DNA of 64,000 bases, from NCBI GenBank assembly GCA_963803155.1, contig CAWDMN010000072.1, positions 1 through 64,000 of the forward strand, written 5' to 3'. Positions 56,087 to 64,000 of this stretch are shown in pieces (the first letter of the stretch is position 1; each line of letters starts with the position of its first letter). A model generated the notes under the pieces. That model worked only from the letters and a program-made list of their open reading frames with translations. It had not been told where the DNA came from and searched no databases. The stretch comes from CAWDMN01 sp963803155 (GTDB lineage Bacteria > Acidobacteriota > Terriglobia > Versatilivoradales > Versatilivoraceae). A program made the position numbers and the translations under genes.

Positions 56087-57238
56087 ATGCTTATGATTTC
56101 CGCTTCAAAAAAAGACAAGTGGACGCTCTTTTCACTTTCGCTGGGACACTTCATCAACGACTCATATTCCAACTTTCTAGGCCCGCTCCTCCCCCTCTTG
56201 CTGCTCAAGTTGAATATGAGCTTGGCCCAGGCGGGCTGGCTGGTTGCCATTCAAGTTTTTTCCTCCTCCTTTTTGCAGCCGGTTTACGGCTATTTGTCCG
56301 ACAGGTATCTGAAAAGAGTGTTTGTGGTTTTTAGCCCGCTGGTGACAGCTCTGTTTATGTCCTTTGTGGGTCTGGCTCCCAATTACTGGACCTTGGCCTT
56401 CCTGCTCTTTTGTGGAGGCGTGGGCATCGCCTCCTTTCATCCTCAGGCGGCGGCCATGGCCAGCCAGGCCATGCATCGTCAACAGGGCTTGGGAATGTCG
56501 TTGTTTGTCACGGCGGGAAGCTTGGGATATTCCCTAGGACCCTTGATGATTACCTTCGTTGTTGCCTGGGCGGGGTTGGAACGCTCATTCGTGGTCCTCG
56601 TGCCGGGCCTGATCGCTTTTGGATTTTTGTTTTTTTTGGTTCCCAAGACGACAATTGCCGAAGTTGCCCATGATGAATCGCGGCTCTGGGTTTTGCTCCG
56701 GCCCGTTTGGAAACAACTAACGCTTCTCTATCTTCTGGTGGTTCTTCGTTCCGTGGTGCAGATGTGCCTGGTGAGTTTTTTGCCCGTCTATCTTTCCAAA
56801 AAGGGTTTAGGAGCGGTGGAGATAGGAAAAATCATCACCCTGTTTCTGTTTTGCGGAGCCGTGGGCGGCCTTGCAGGAGGGAGTATGGCCGATAAGCTGG
56901 GTGAAAAGAAAGTCATCACGCTTTCCATGTTGTTCTCTGCCCCCTTTCTTTTAGGATTCCTTTTGGCGGAAGGCTGGATTGCCTATTCATTGTTGGCGGC
57001 GGGCGGAGTCATCCTTTTTTCCACGGTTCCCGTCAATGTCGTGATGGCGCAAAAATTGATTCCACAAAGCTCCAGCACGGTTTCGGCATTGATGATGGGA
57101 TTTGCCTGGGGCGTGGGAGGCTTGATGGTTCCCTTATTTGGGAGAATGGCAGACGTTATGGGTTTGGAAAAAGCTTTATTGTTGGTCCCATTTCTTCCAT
57201 TTGCCGGTTTCATTCTATCTTTGCGTCTGTCCAAATAG
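56087..57238 (+). CDS. MFS transporter, fosmidomycin-resistance (Fsr) type
   Basis: 383 residues with about 12 hydrophobic helices. The early motif LGHFINDSYSNFLGPLLPL and GYLSDRYLKR fit the Fsr branch of the major facilitator superfamily, as does GIASFHPQAAAMAS in helix 4. Fsr members export fosmidomycin or other small compounds by proton antiport; the natural cargo is unknown. The start is 18 bases after the C26 gene, and the next gene begins 24 bases after its stop, so it is mid-operon. Confidence 0.9.
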   Translation: MLMISASKKDKWTLFSLSLGHFINDSYSNFLGPLLPLLLLKLNMSLAQAGWLVAIQVFSSSFLQPVYGYLSDRYLKRVFVVFSPLVTALFMSFVGLAPNYWTLAFLLFCGGVGIASFHPQAAAMASQAMHRQQGLGMSLFVTAGSLGYSLGPLMITFVVAWAGLERSFVVLVPGLIAFGFLFFLVPKTTIAEVAHDESRLWVLLRPVWKQLTLLYLLVVLRSVVQMCLVSFLPVYLSKKGLGAVEIGKIITLFLFCGAVGGLAGGSMADKLGEKKVITLSMLFSAPFLLGFLLAEGWIAYSLLAAGGVILFSTVPVNVVMAQKLIPQSSSTVSALMMGFAWGVGGLMVPLFGRMADVMGLEKALLLVPFLPFAGFILSLRLSK

Positions 57239-57262
57239 CCGTCGTCACCGGAGGTATGCAGC

Positions 57263-59023
57263 ATGGCCAGAGTCAGCCCGCCCTCTTTGATCAGACGATT
57301 CGTGTTGGCTATGGGGCTGGTCAGCTTCTTTGCGAGTCTTAATTTTGTTCAGGCTGCGGAGCAATCGATCCCATCCCAGATATTGGGATTCATGGAAATT
57401 GAAGGGGGCAGTGCCAGCATTTTATATGACGAGGACGATCAGTGGTTGGCCTCCCGATTGGCCGAAAGCCTCCAACCAGTTCTCAAAAAAATCAAGCTGG
57501 TGTCGTCCCGTGGGGCCAAGCCGCGCCACGACGACTTGGTCATATACATTGGAAGTTTCGAATCGAATTTGATCAGCAAAAGGGTTTTCAAGGACCTCGG
57601 CTTTAAATTGCTTTGGAACTTTCTTCCCGCCGGCAGTTACATGCTGAAGACCCATCGCCACAAGGGGAAAACAACCCTGTTTTTGGCGGGGAAAGATCAT
57701 GAAGGAACTTCCTATGCCGTGCAAGAGGCACAGAAGTTTTATTTCCACATACATGGCAACCGGCTGTTCCTGAATGATATGACTTATGTGACTCAGCCGG
57801 ATCTCCCTTATCGACGGGCCTGGCTCAGCTCCTCCCGAGTTGGAGTGTCCGCTGAAAGCCCTGCGCAAAGGGATCTTGCGGCCATGGTCCGGAGATGGGA
57901 GCAGGAAATGGATGAAGCGGGATACTTGCGGTTTAATGGAGTCTACCTGGAAGGAAATTGGCCTGCCACTCAGGATTCCTCCGATCTTCTCGGGAAACTT
58001 GATCAAATGGCCAATCAACGCGGATTGAAATTGATTCCAGTTTTGGACTTACCCTTTGAAGAAGGCAAACCGAAAAGGATTGAAGCAAACCAAAAACTCG
58101 GAGCCGGTGAGGCTCCTCCCGCCGTGATCACTCAGGTTCAGTCTGCCCCGCGGGATCAGAATCCGGCATGCCCCGCCAATCCTATACTTCAAGGCCAGCT
58201 CTTGGATCGAATGAAATGGTTCTTTTCCCAGGCTCGATTGGACAGCCTGCAATTTTCCTATCATCCCTTGCAGGCTTGCTCTTGTTCGGTCTGCCAGGCG
58301 GAAAGGCGGAAGCTGAATTTGGCGGGCCCGGATTCCTTTAAAGATCTGCTGCGCTGGGCTTCTTTCCTGGGACGGGAGGCGCTTCAGTTGAGCCCCAAGG
58401 CGACTCTCTCCATTGCGGTCCCCTTCGGTTTTGGCGCATCGGATTTGTCAGCTCCGGAGAGGAAAGTAACTTCCTCTCCTTCACAACAAAATCCCTGGAT
58501 GACTCTCCCCCGGAATGTTCTCCTGGAGTGGGATCTAAATTCCATGATTGAAGATCAACTATGGCCTTCTCCCTTCAAAGCTCCCGCCATCAAGAATCTC
58601 GGGCTGTTTCACTTGGATGCACAAGGCTCGCTGGATATAAACCAAATCTTTTATAGAACTATTCTGGAAATAATCCGTCAGGTGAAATCCAGCAATTTAT
58701 CGGGATTGAGCTACCGTGGATCCTTAACGGATGGGACTGTTCAGGCCATCATCAATCGGCTGGTTTTTTCAGAATTTGCTTTCAATTCCGAGGCCAAATC
58801 ACAAGGAGCTTTTCGAAATAAGCTGGCCCGGTATTTTGGCGGGCCTGATTCCGCTAAAGAATTATTTAGTCTGTTGACGCTGTTTGATGACGAAAGCGGC
58901 TGGAATGCGGAGAAATCCCGCGAAGCCAGCCGCTTTGTTCAAAAGGGGTTGAGCTTGTCAGAGCCGGAAGGGAAAAGCAGATGGATACAGTTGGAAGAGC
59001 ACCTCAAGCAATTAAGTCACTGA
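57263..59023 (+). CDS. Secreted glycoside hydrolase-like TIM-barrel protein
   Basis: 586 residues. A signal peptide (FVLAMGLVSFFASLNFVQA) precedes a GH20/GH67-type N-terminal domain (about 35-165, with GKDHEGTSYAVQEAQKF) and a barrel-like region with FNGVYLEGNW and YHPLQACSCSVCQ. The CxCxxC stretch recalls the other glycosidase-like gene at 37.8-39.5 kb, which also has GSCEVCK. Catalytic acids cannot be assigned with confidence. RBS GGAGG precedes the ATG. The gene leads a sugar-related locus with the toroid protein and a YhcH-type gene. Confidence 0.7.
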   Translation: MARVSPPSLIRRFVLAMGLVSFFASLNFVQAAEQSIPSQILGFMEIEGGSASILYDEDDQWLASRLAESLQPVLKKIKLVSSRGAKPRHDDLVIYIGSFESNLISKRVFKDLGFKLLWNFLPAGSYMLKTHRHKGKTTLFLAGKDHEGTSYAVQEAQKFYFHIHGNRLFLNDMTYVTQPDLPYRRAWLSSSRVGVSAESPAQRDLAAMVRRWEQEMDEAGYLRFNGVYLEGNWPATQDSSDLLGKLDQMANQRGLKLIPVLDLPFEEGKPKRIEANQKLGAGEAPPAVITQVQSAPRDQNPACPANPILQGQLLDRMKWFFSQARLDSLQFSYHPLQACSCSVCQAERRKLNLAGPDSFKDLLRWASFLGREALQLSPKATLSIAVPFGFGASDLSAPERKVTSSPSQQNPWMTLPRNVLLEWDLNSMIEDQLWPSPFKAPAIKNLGLFHLDAQGSLDINQIFYRTILEIIRQVKSSNLSGLSYRGSLTDGTVQAIINRLVFSEFAFNSEAKSQGAFRNKLARYFGGPDSAKELFSLLTLFDDESGWNAEKSREASRFVQKGLSLSEPEGKSRWIQLEEHLKQLSH

Positions 59024-59043
59024 CTTTGGTGGGAGGGCTTATC

Positions 59044-60237
59044 ATGCATATTCACCGGACAACTTGGAGAAGAGGAGTGGCCGTCTTCTGCGGAGTCCTC
59101 TTCCTTTTAATGCTCATCCCAAGTTTGCGTGGCGAGAAACTGTTCGACAAGGCGGCCCGCAAACAGATGGTCGCCTATCTTCTGGACATTTGTAATTGGA
59201 TGATGGCTTCCAATACTCCAGATGCCGGAAGCCGCAGGCTAAAAGATGAGGAAGGTTCGATTGAGATCAATGCCAATTTTGCCAGGGCGTTGCTGGCCGC
59301 CGCGGAATATTCCCCAGATCCAAAAGCCCTCCAGGAAACCGCCCTGCGTTGGTGCGACTCTTTTGCCAAACGGCAGCAGGTTTTACCCACGACTCGAGGC
59401 GGCACCGCGGGGTACTGGCTGGACCATGGCCAGAGCGGCGATTTGGATTTGGCGGGATCCGGGACTGCTGCCTTTGCCTTGGTGTTGGGATGCATGCGAG
59501 CGGATGGTAATCGTCACAAAGATTATTTAGCGGCCTTGCAAAAATATGCTGTGCTGGTGGCGGAAGGGTGCCAGGAGGACCCTCTACGACAAGGACGAGG
59601 TGGATCCCCGGGATGGATTCTCTCGGAGGGGAAAGACAAAGGGGCGATCGGAGCCGGATATCGGAAGGACAAGATTTCTCGTAAACCTTCCAGTTCCTCC
59701 ACGGCGGCCCAAATTGCGTTATTTGCCGGCCTCTACCGGCTGACCCAGGAGAATCGGTACCGGGAATTGGCGGCAAATGGAATAGAGTGGCTTCTGAAAA
59801 CCCGCCGAGCTAATGGGGAGACTCGTTGGATTGAGGATGGGGAGGATGTGGATGAAAAAACCTTTGGGAGCGCCGGCTACATGGCAGAGGCCATCCAGGC
59901 GGTTTATTTCCTGCTTGCGGATACAGCGTTGAATCAAAAAATCGTTCAAACGATGGGACCCATGCTGCGCTGGCTGGTGGAGGCCCAGGGGGAACGCGGT
60001 TGGTGGGGAGAAAAAGAGGATCGTTGGGGAAGCCCCTCCATTGCCAGCCTCATGCATTGGGATCTGCAGTTCGGAACGAAAAACCAACAACTGCCCGAAT
60101 CTCTCAATCGATATTGGCAGGCTATTTCCAATCCGGTACACCTGCAATCCTTCGGAGTGGAAGTCAAGGGCCGGCCTTCTGGCTCAGTGGCATTGTCAAT
60201 AGCTGAGACTTTGAAGCCCGGCAGTACATTTCATTAA
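59044..60237 (+). CDS. Exported alpha-helical toroid protein (glycosidase or lyase-like)
   Basis: 397 residues from the ATG at 59044, with GGGAGG upstream and 20 bases after the previous stop. A signal peptide (GVAVFCGVLFLLMLIPSLRG) is followed by repeated helical hairpins (SGTAAFALVLGCMRADG, STAAQIALFAGLYRLTQENRY, SAGYMAEAIQAVYFL), the pattern of six-hairpin alpha/alpha-toroid proteins such as glycosidases, lyases and epimerases. No catalytic residue is assigned. It is probably co-transcribed with the preceding glycosidase-like gene. Confidence 0.7.
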   Translation: MHIHRTTWRRGVAVFCGVLFLLMLIPSLRGEKLFDKAARKQMVAYLLDICNWMMASNTPDAGSRRLKDEEGSIEINANFARALLAAAEYSPDPKALQETALRWCDSFAKRQQVLPTTRGGTAGYWLDHGQSGDLDLAGSGTAAFALVLGCMRADGNRHKDYLAALQKYAVLVAEGCQEDPLRQGRGGSPGWILSEGKDKGAIGAGYRKDKISRKPSSSSTAAQIALFAGLYRLTQENRYRELAANGIEWLLKTRRANGETRWIEDGEDVDEKTFGSAGYMAEAIQAVYFLLADTALNQKIVQTMGPMLRWLVEAQGERGWWGEKEDRWGSPSIASLMHWDLQFGTKNQQLPESLNRYWQAISNPVHLQSFGVEVKGRPSGSVALSIAETLKPGSTFH

Positions 60238-60336
60238 AGCGAGCGGACGATTCTGCCATCCATCAAAAAGCGAGCAATGTCAGCGACTCTTTAGTCCAGC
60301 ATTCCTTGTATTGACTCGCGCCGATATAAGGACGGA

Positions 60337-60937
60337 TTATCCTTGATGGGTTTTCCAGTACTCGACTTTAACCTTCACCACTACTTTGAATAACTCGTGT
60401 GGTCCGCCCGAATGGCAAAGCGGCATATGGCCATCTTCGGGGAAAAGAACCGCAAAACAGCCGGGATGCATCAGGATTGGATCGAATTTATCCAGGCGGG
60501 AATAAAAGGCGACATCTTTGGAATCATCATACGGCGTCGCAATCTTGAGGGCGGCCACCGGAGCTACCTGGATGATTTCTTCGCCGGAAACCAGATATTG
60601 GATGTCAATATATTTTTGATGAGCTTCAAATCTCCCCTCGGCGGGAGGCCGGGAGGATGCCTTTTGAACCAGGGCATAAACGGCATCTCCTTCGATGTCA
60701 TGCCGGCCCAGCGATAATGCGGGCAGATCGTTTTTTTCGAGGAATTCGAAAGCCGGCCTTGAAGGGTTGGGCCTGTTTTAGCTTCCTCCAATTCTTTAAT
60801 TGACCATGAAACATCCTTTTCCCCTTTTGATTGGTCGCGGCCAGCGTCCATCCACCTTGGCATAAACTCAGTCCCAACCCTGCCATACTTACCTGCTGGA
60901 GAAGCCGCCTCCGGGAACAGACATCATCAGATCTCAC
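60337..60937 (-). pseudogene. YhcH/NanQ-family (DUF386) gene with Tat signal, frameshifted
   Basis: The GTG at 60937 has AAGGAG nine bases upstream. It opens with a twin-arginine-like signal (CSRRRLLQQVSMAGLGLSL), then MFHGQLKNWRKLKQAQPF, as in YhcH starts. Near 60755 the frame must change by one base (one extra G in the CCGG of AAGGCCGGCTTT), after which the protein continues AFEFLEKNDLPALSLGRHD, EAHQKYIDIQYLVSGEE and HMPLC, the metal-binding DUF386 core, to the TAA at 60337. Family members act on sialic acid or other sugars as anomerases in the cytoplasm, so a signal peptide is unusual. The gene may be dead or the base an error. Confidence 0.75.
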
Positions 60938-61000
60938 TTTAAATTGCTCCTTTCCGTTGCTCAAAAAAAGCGGAATGCCGATGCATCCAGCGGCCCCATT

Positions 61001-61021
61001 CACTGACCACTGATCACTGCC
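61001..61021 (-). repeat. 7-bp periodic block
   Basis: Three heptamers CACTGAC, CACTGAT and CACTGCC (plus strand), the reverse reading of TGGTCAG-type units. It lies four bases beyond the sppA stop codon. Confidence 0.6.
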
Positions 61022-61025
61022 CTTC

Positions 61026-62762
61026 TTATTTGATTTCTATCGATGGCGCCAGCAGCCACATCGTGGGAGTTTCCAACATTTGACCCACCTCTTTCAGGTA
61101 GGAATCCAAAGAGGGCATGGGCGCCGCCGTTTTGAATAGTTCCCCTTCCATCAGGCTTCTCCACAGGGATTTCGGTTTGGGGTACAATACCAACTCCATT
61201 TCTTCAGATTCCGGCACTTTTAATTCCTTTTTCAAAAGGGAAAGCGCGGTCTCCCATCCTCCTACTTCGTCGATTAGGTGTAGCTCTTTAGCCTGAACGC
61301 CGGTGTAAATACGGCCGTGAGCTTTGGCTTCGAGTTCTTCAAATTTCATTTTGCGTCCTTCGGAGGCTTTGCGCACAAAATTGTTGTAGATATCCTCCAT
61401 CCAACTTCGCACCTGAGCTTTCTGTTGATCCGAGAGAGAGGTGATGCTGGAAAAAATGTCCGCATTATCCGCGAGCTTAATGCTGTCGTGGGTAATCCCC
61501 AGCCATCCTTCATAAAGTCCGCGCAAATTGAATTTCCCGAAGATGACGCCGATGGAACCAGTGATGGTGGAAGGTTGGGCCACTATTTTTCTCGCGCCCA
61601 TGGAAATGTAATACCCTCCCGAACCGGCCACGCCAGCCATGCTTACCACCACGGGCTTGCCTGCCTTTTCGAGCAATGCCACCTCGCGCCATACTTTGTC
61701 GGATCCGACAGCGGAACCTCCGGGGCTGTCCACACGGAAGAGGACTCCCTTTATGGATCTGTCTTCCCGGATTTCACGCAGTCGGGCCGAAAGGGTTTCT
61801 CCCCCCATGTAATTGCCCCAGACTTCGTCGCTGTTGCCGGACACGATCACGCCATTCCCCCCCAACAAGGCAACACGGGTCTTTCGAGAGACAAAAGGCC
61901 GCCTTTGAAGAGCGTTGAGGTATTGCTCGGCGTTGATGGGTCTGTATTCTTTTTCACCGGCAGATTTCCCGGCTTTCAATCGTTCGAGCACGTCATCCTG
62001 ATAGCCAAGATTTGTCACCAATTTTTCCTTCAAGGCCACCGTTGCAGGTGTCATGCCCGTTTGGATGATCGTACGCAGATGTTCCGGTGGAATTTTGCGA
62101 TCTGCCGCCACGGTTTGAATAAAGCGTTCTTGTATGTCTTTGAGGATTCCTTCCAGCATTTGCCGGAATTCCGGAGTCATCTTCTCGCGAGTGTAAGCCT
62201 CGGGGCTTTTGAATTCCTTGAATTGCAGAAATTGAGGTTCAATTTTTAATTTGTTCATCAACCCTTTATAAAACGTCACCTCGGTGGAAAGGCCATTGAT
62301 CAACAAACCGGAGTCAGGATTGAGATAAATTAGGTCTCCCAAAGAAGCGAGATAGATCTCCTTTTCCGCGGCCATGTCGCTGGTAAGCCTCACCAGCACA
62401 GGCTTTTTGGACTTCTTGAAATCTCCGAAAAGGCCCCTCAACTCTTCAATTTGCGCCCAACTACAAGCCAAAGAAGGGACCGTCAGATATAGAGTCTGAA
62501 TGTTGGCATCTTTCGCGGCGGCCCGGAGCACTTTTCTCAGTTCCAGGATACTCAGCCCCTCTTTCCCAAAAACTTTTGCCAGGGGTGAGACACTGGGGAA
62601 TTCGGGGAATTGGCTGCTTAAGTAAATTTCCAGAACGCTATGAGGCCGGACCTCCACTCGCTGTGGATTGGAAATCCAATATAAACTCAGGAGCGCCAAA
62701 CCGAAGAAGCTCAACAACGCCAGCAAAATAATAGCTGCAATCCAGGCCGTCTTTTTAGACAT
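61026..62762 (-). CDS. sppA: Signal peptide peptidase SppA, 67-kDa type
   Basis: 578 residues. One N-terminal transmembrane helix (AAIILLALLSFFGLALLSL) anchors a double S49 protease. The catalytic Lys lies in FKEFKSPEAYTREKM (near 181) and the Ser in MAGVAGSGGYYIS (near 383), matching the Lys/Ser dyad of E. coli SppA, which is split over the two halves. It degrades leftover signal peptides in the membrane. Length matches the large form. It is convergent with the toroid gene region and lies downstream of nothing obvious. Confidence 0.95.
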   Translation of the reverse strand: MSKKTAWIAAIILLALLSFFGLALLSLYWISNPQRVEVRPHSVLEIYLSSQFPEFPSVSPLAKVFGKEGLSILELRKVLRAAAKDANIQTLYLTVPSLACSWAQIEELRGLFGDFKKSKKPVLVRLTSDMAAEKEIYLASLGDLIYLNPDSGLLINGLSTEVTFYKGLMNKLKIEPQFLQFKEFKSPEAYTREKMTPEFRQMLEGILKDIQERFIQTVAADRKIPPEHLRTIIQTGMTPATVALKEKLVTNLGYQDDVLERLKAGKSAGEKEYRPINAEQYLNALQRRPFVSRKTRVALLGGNGVIVSGNSDEVWGNYMGGETLSARLREIREDRSIKGVLFRVDSPGGSAVGSDKVWREVALLEKAGKPVVVSMAGVAGSGGYYISMGARKIVAQPSTITGSIGVIFGKFNLRGLYEGWLGITHDSIKLADNADIFSSITSLSDQQKAQVRSWMEDIYNNFVRKASEGRKMKFEELEAKAHGRIYTGVQAKELHLIDEVGGWETALSLLKKELKVPESEEMELVLYPKPKSLWRSLMEGELFKTAAPMPSLDSYLKEVGQMLETPTMWLLAPSIEIK

Positions 62763-63321
62763 GATCGATCCCCGTTTTGAGAAAATATAACGTCCCTTGG
62801 TATAACCGGTAAATGTGCCGTGCTTTGAAGATTATCATTCTTGCTGCAAAAAAGGAATGGCGAGGGAGCGGCGGGGTGCAAATAAAAGTTAGAGGCCCCT
62901 TTAGAGTGCAGCGGCAGGACGCCGCCCGCGCAATCCCAAATGGACAATGGCGGCAGGATGTCTGGATGTGCGGAGGAAGACGATTGTTTTTGCATTCGTC
63001 AAAGGACGGTGGAGCGCTGCTTCCCCAACCCTTCTCTGGCAGAGCGCCCCCATTTCCGTTTTTTTTAAATCCCGCTGAATATGCCGTGCTGGCTACAGGG
63101 CTCATTCCAAACAACCGCGATGTCGCAGTGTGGAATGTGAATACAAAAAAAACCTCAGAGTCAGAAAAATTGCCTCATTGAAATTTCAGCCTTTATCGAA
63201 ATAATCGTCATGTATGCTTTGAATCGTAATTGTTTTGAGGAAATCGGCCGATAAACAAATGGGGATTAAGATAAGGGGTGCAATAATCGATAAGAAATCT
63301 ATGCCCCCAAAGGAGACGGCT
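62763..63321. other. Spacer between sppA and the DUF3795 gene
   Basis: About 560 bases. It has one GC hairpin, GCGGC with GCCGC around AGGAC (62911-62925). The open frame across it shows no family features. Both divergent promoters must be here but none is clear. Confidence 0.5.
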
Positions 63322-63687
63322 ATGAAAATTGCCAACTTGGCTTATTGCGGTCTTCTTTGCACGGGATGCCCCATCCAGTGGATTTCCCGGCAGTCCGACG
63401 AACAGAAGCGTCTGAGGATGAAGACGGAAATTGTCCGAATTTACAATGAACAATTCGGTATTCGCTTAAGTTCCGAAGAGATAACCCTCTGCGATGGATG
63501 TAAAGCTGAAGATGGAGCCCGCTTTAAACTCTCCAAAGATTGCCCCATTCGTAGTTGTGCCCGCCGGAGGAAATATGACTCCTGTGCCCAGTGCGATGCC
63601 TACCCTTGCACGGATTTGAATGAAATTTTTCAATCCGATCCTTCCGCCAAAACGAGACTCGACGTTCTGCGGGCCGCGCTCATCTAA
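63322..63687 (+). CDS. DUF3795 cysteine-rich protein
   Basis: 121 residues from the ATG at 63322, which has AAGGAG eight bases upstream; earlier in-frame starts lack one. Cysteine groups YCGLLCTGCP, CDGCKAEDG, CPIRSCA and CAQCDAYPC fit DUF3795, small proteins thought to bind metal, perhaps zinc or an iron-sulfur cluster. Function is unknown. Confidence 0.85.
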   Translation: MKIANLAYCGLLCTGCPIQWISRQSDEQKRLRMKTEIVRIYNEQFGIRLSSEEITLCDGCKAEDGARFKLSKDCPIRSCARRRKYDSCAQCDAYPCTDLNEIFQSDPSAKTRLDVLRAALI

Positions 63688-64000
63688 CTTGCCAGAGCCA
63701 TGTTGTATCAAGTTTTGAATTGCATCATCTGCATGGTTCCATAATCCGTCCAAAGAATTCTGCTTGGGAGTTTGCTTCTAAATCGCTTTAGGCGCGTCTC
63801 CTCTTTGGAGGAATTGCCGATTATTTCCATCCAGCAAGATGACCACATCTCGGCTTTGCAATAATGGATACCAACGAAGAAGCTGTTTCATCCCGGCCTT
63901 AAAGCAAAAGACTATTTTCGTGTCTAGAAAAATTCCTATACCGCGGGCTCATGCCTGAATTCGACTTGACTCGTCTCGGCTTAATCTATGCCTCTTTTTT
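63688..64000. other. Right-hand end, no gene seen
   Basis: About 310 bases to the window edge with no supported coding frame or structured element. Confidence 0.4.

Overview
The window looks like about 64 kb of a bacterial chromosome of medium GC content. The cell was probably a diderm: it has a heptose-phosphate adenylyltransferase (RfaE2), a SurA-type periplasmic chaperone and many exported proteins. Several genes resemble families I associate with Acidobacteriota or nearby deep lineages: a DUF6599-like protein, small PilZ-like proteins, a DUF5107/TPR protein and a Reg_prop sensor kinase. That placement is an inference and no rRNA gene is present to test it. I saw no tRNA, rRNA, CRISPR array, prophage or complete insertion sequence.

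Layout. 0-4.5 kb: a TPR membrane protein and two SAM methyltransferases with long non-coding spacers. 5-9.2 kb: a co-directional genome-maintenance run lexA-dinB-cca-mutM. 9.5-17.6 kb, minus strand: HU, rfaE2, mfd, a SurA-like chaperone, an S4 protein and a membrane phosphoesterase; HU has its own clear promoter and terminator. 17.8-24.6 kb: a secreted DUF5107/TPR protein divergent from glnE. 24.8-31.2 kb, minus strand: an electron-transfer operon in the order large acyl-CoA dehydrogenase, ETF-quinone-oxidoreductase-like flavoprotein with a ferredoxin tail, EtfB, EtfA. Both ETF subunits lack canonical cofactor motifs. 31.2-34.5 kb: accessory DNA with PilZ genes and a macrodomain gene; a convergent PilZ/macrodomain pair is enclosed by two inverted copies of a ~147-bp palindromic repeat. 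34.7-46.9 kb: ilvE, an HD-GYP regulator, a frameshifted glycosidase-like gene, a ROK kinase, icd, mdh and small exported proteins. 47.2-52.7 kb: a giant beta-propeller sensor kinase followed by a receiver-kinase. 52.9-57.2 kb: accD, folC, a C26 amidase and an Fsr-like transporter. 57.3-62.8 kb: a sugar locus (TIM-barrel glycosidase-like protein, helical toroid protein, frameshifted Tat-type YhcH protein) and sppA. The window ends with a DUF3795 gene.

The most unusual features are not single genes. (1) The repeat-bounded PilZ/macrodomain module looks like a two-gene mobile cassette. (2) The redox operon with altered flavin sites suggests non-classical electron transfer. (3) A family of 7-bp-periodic arrays fills spacers at six or more places, including the whole lexA-dinB gap, and a separate 9-bp-periodic family lies near 3.4-3.6 kb. 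Two genes carry single-base frameshifts that may be real decay or sequence errors.
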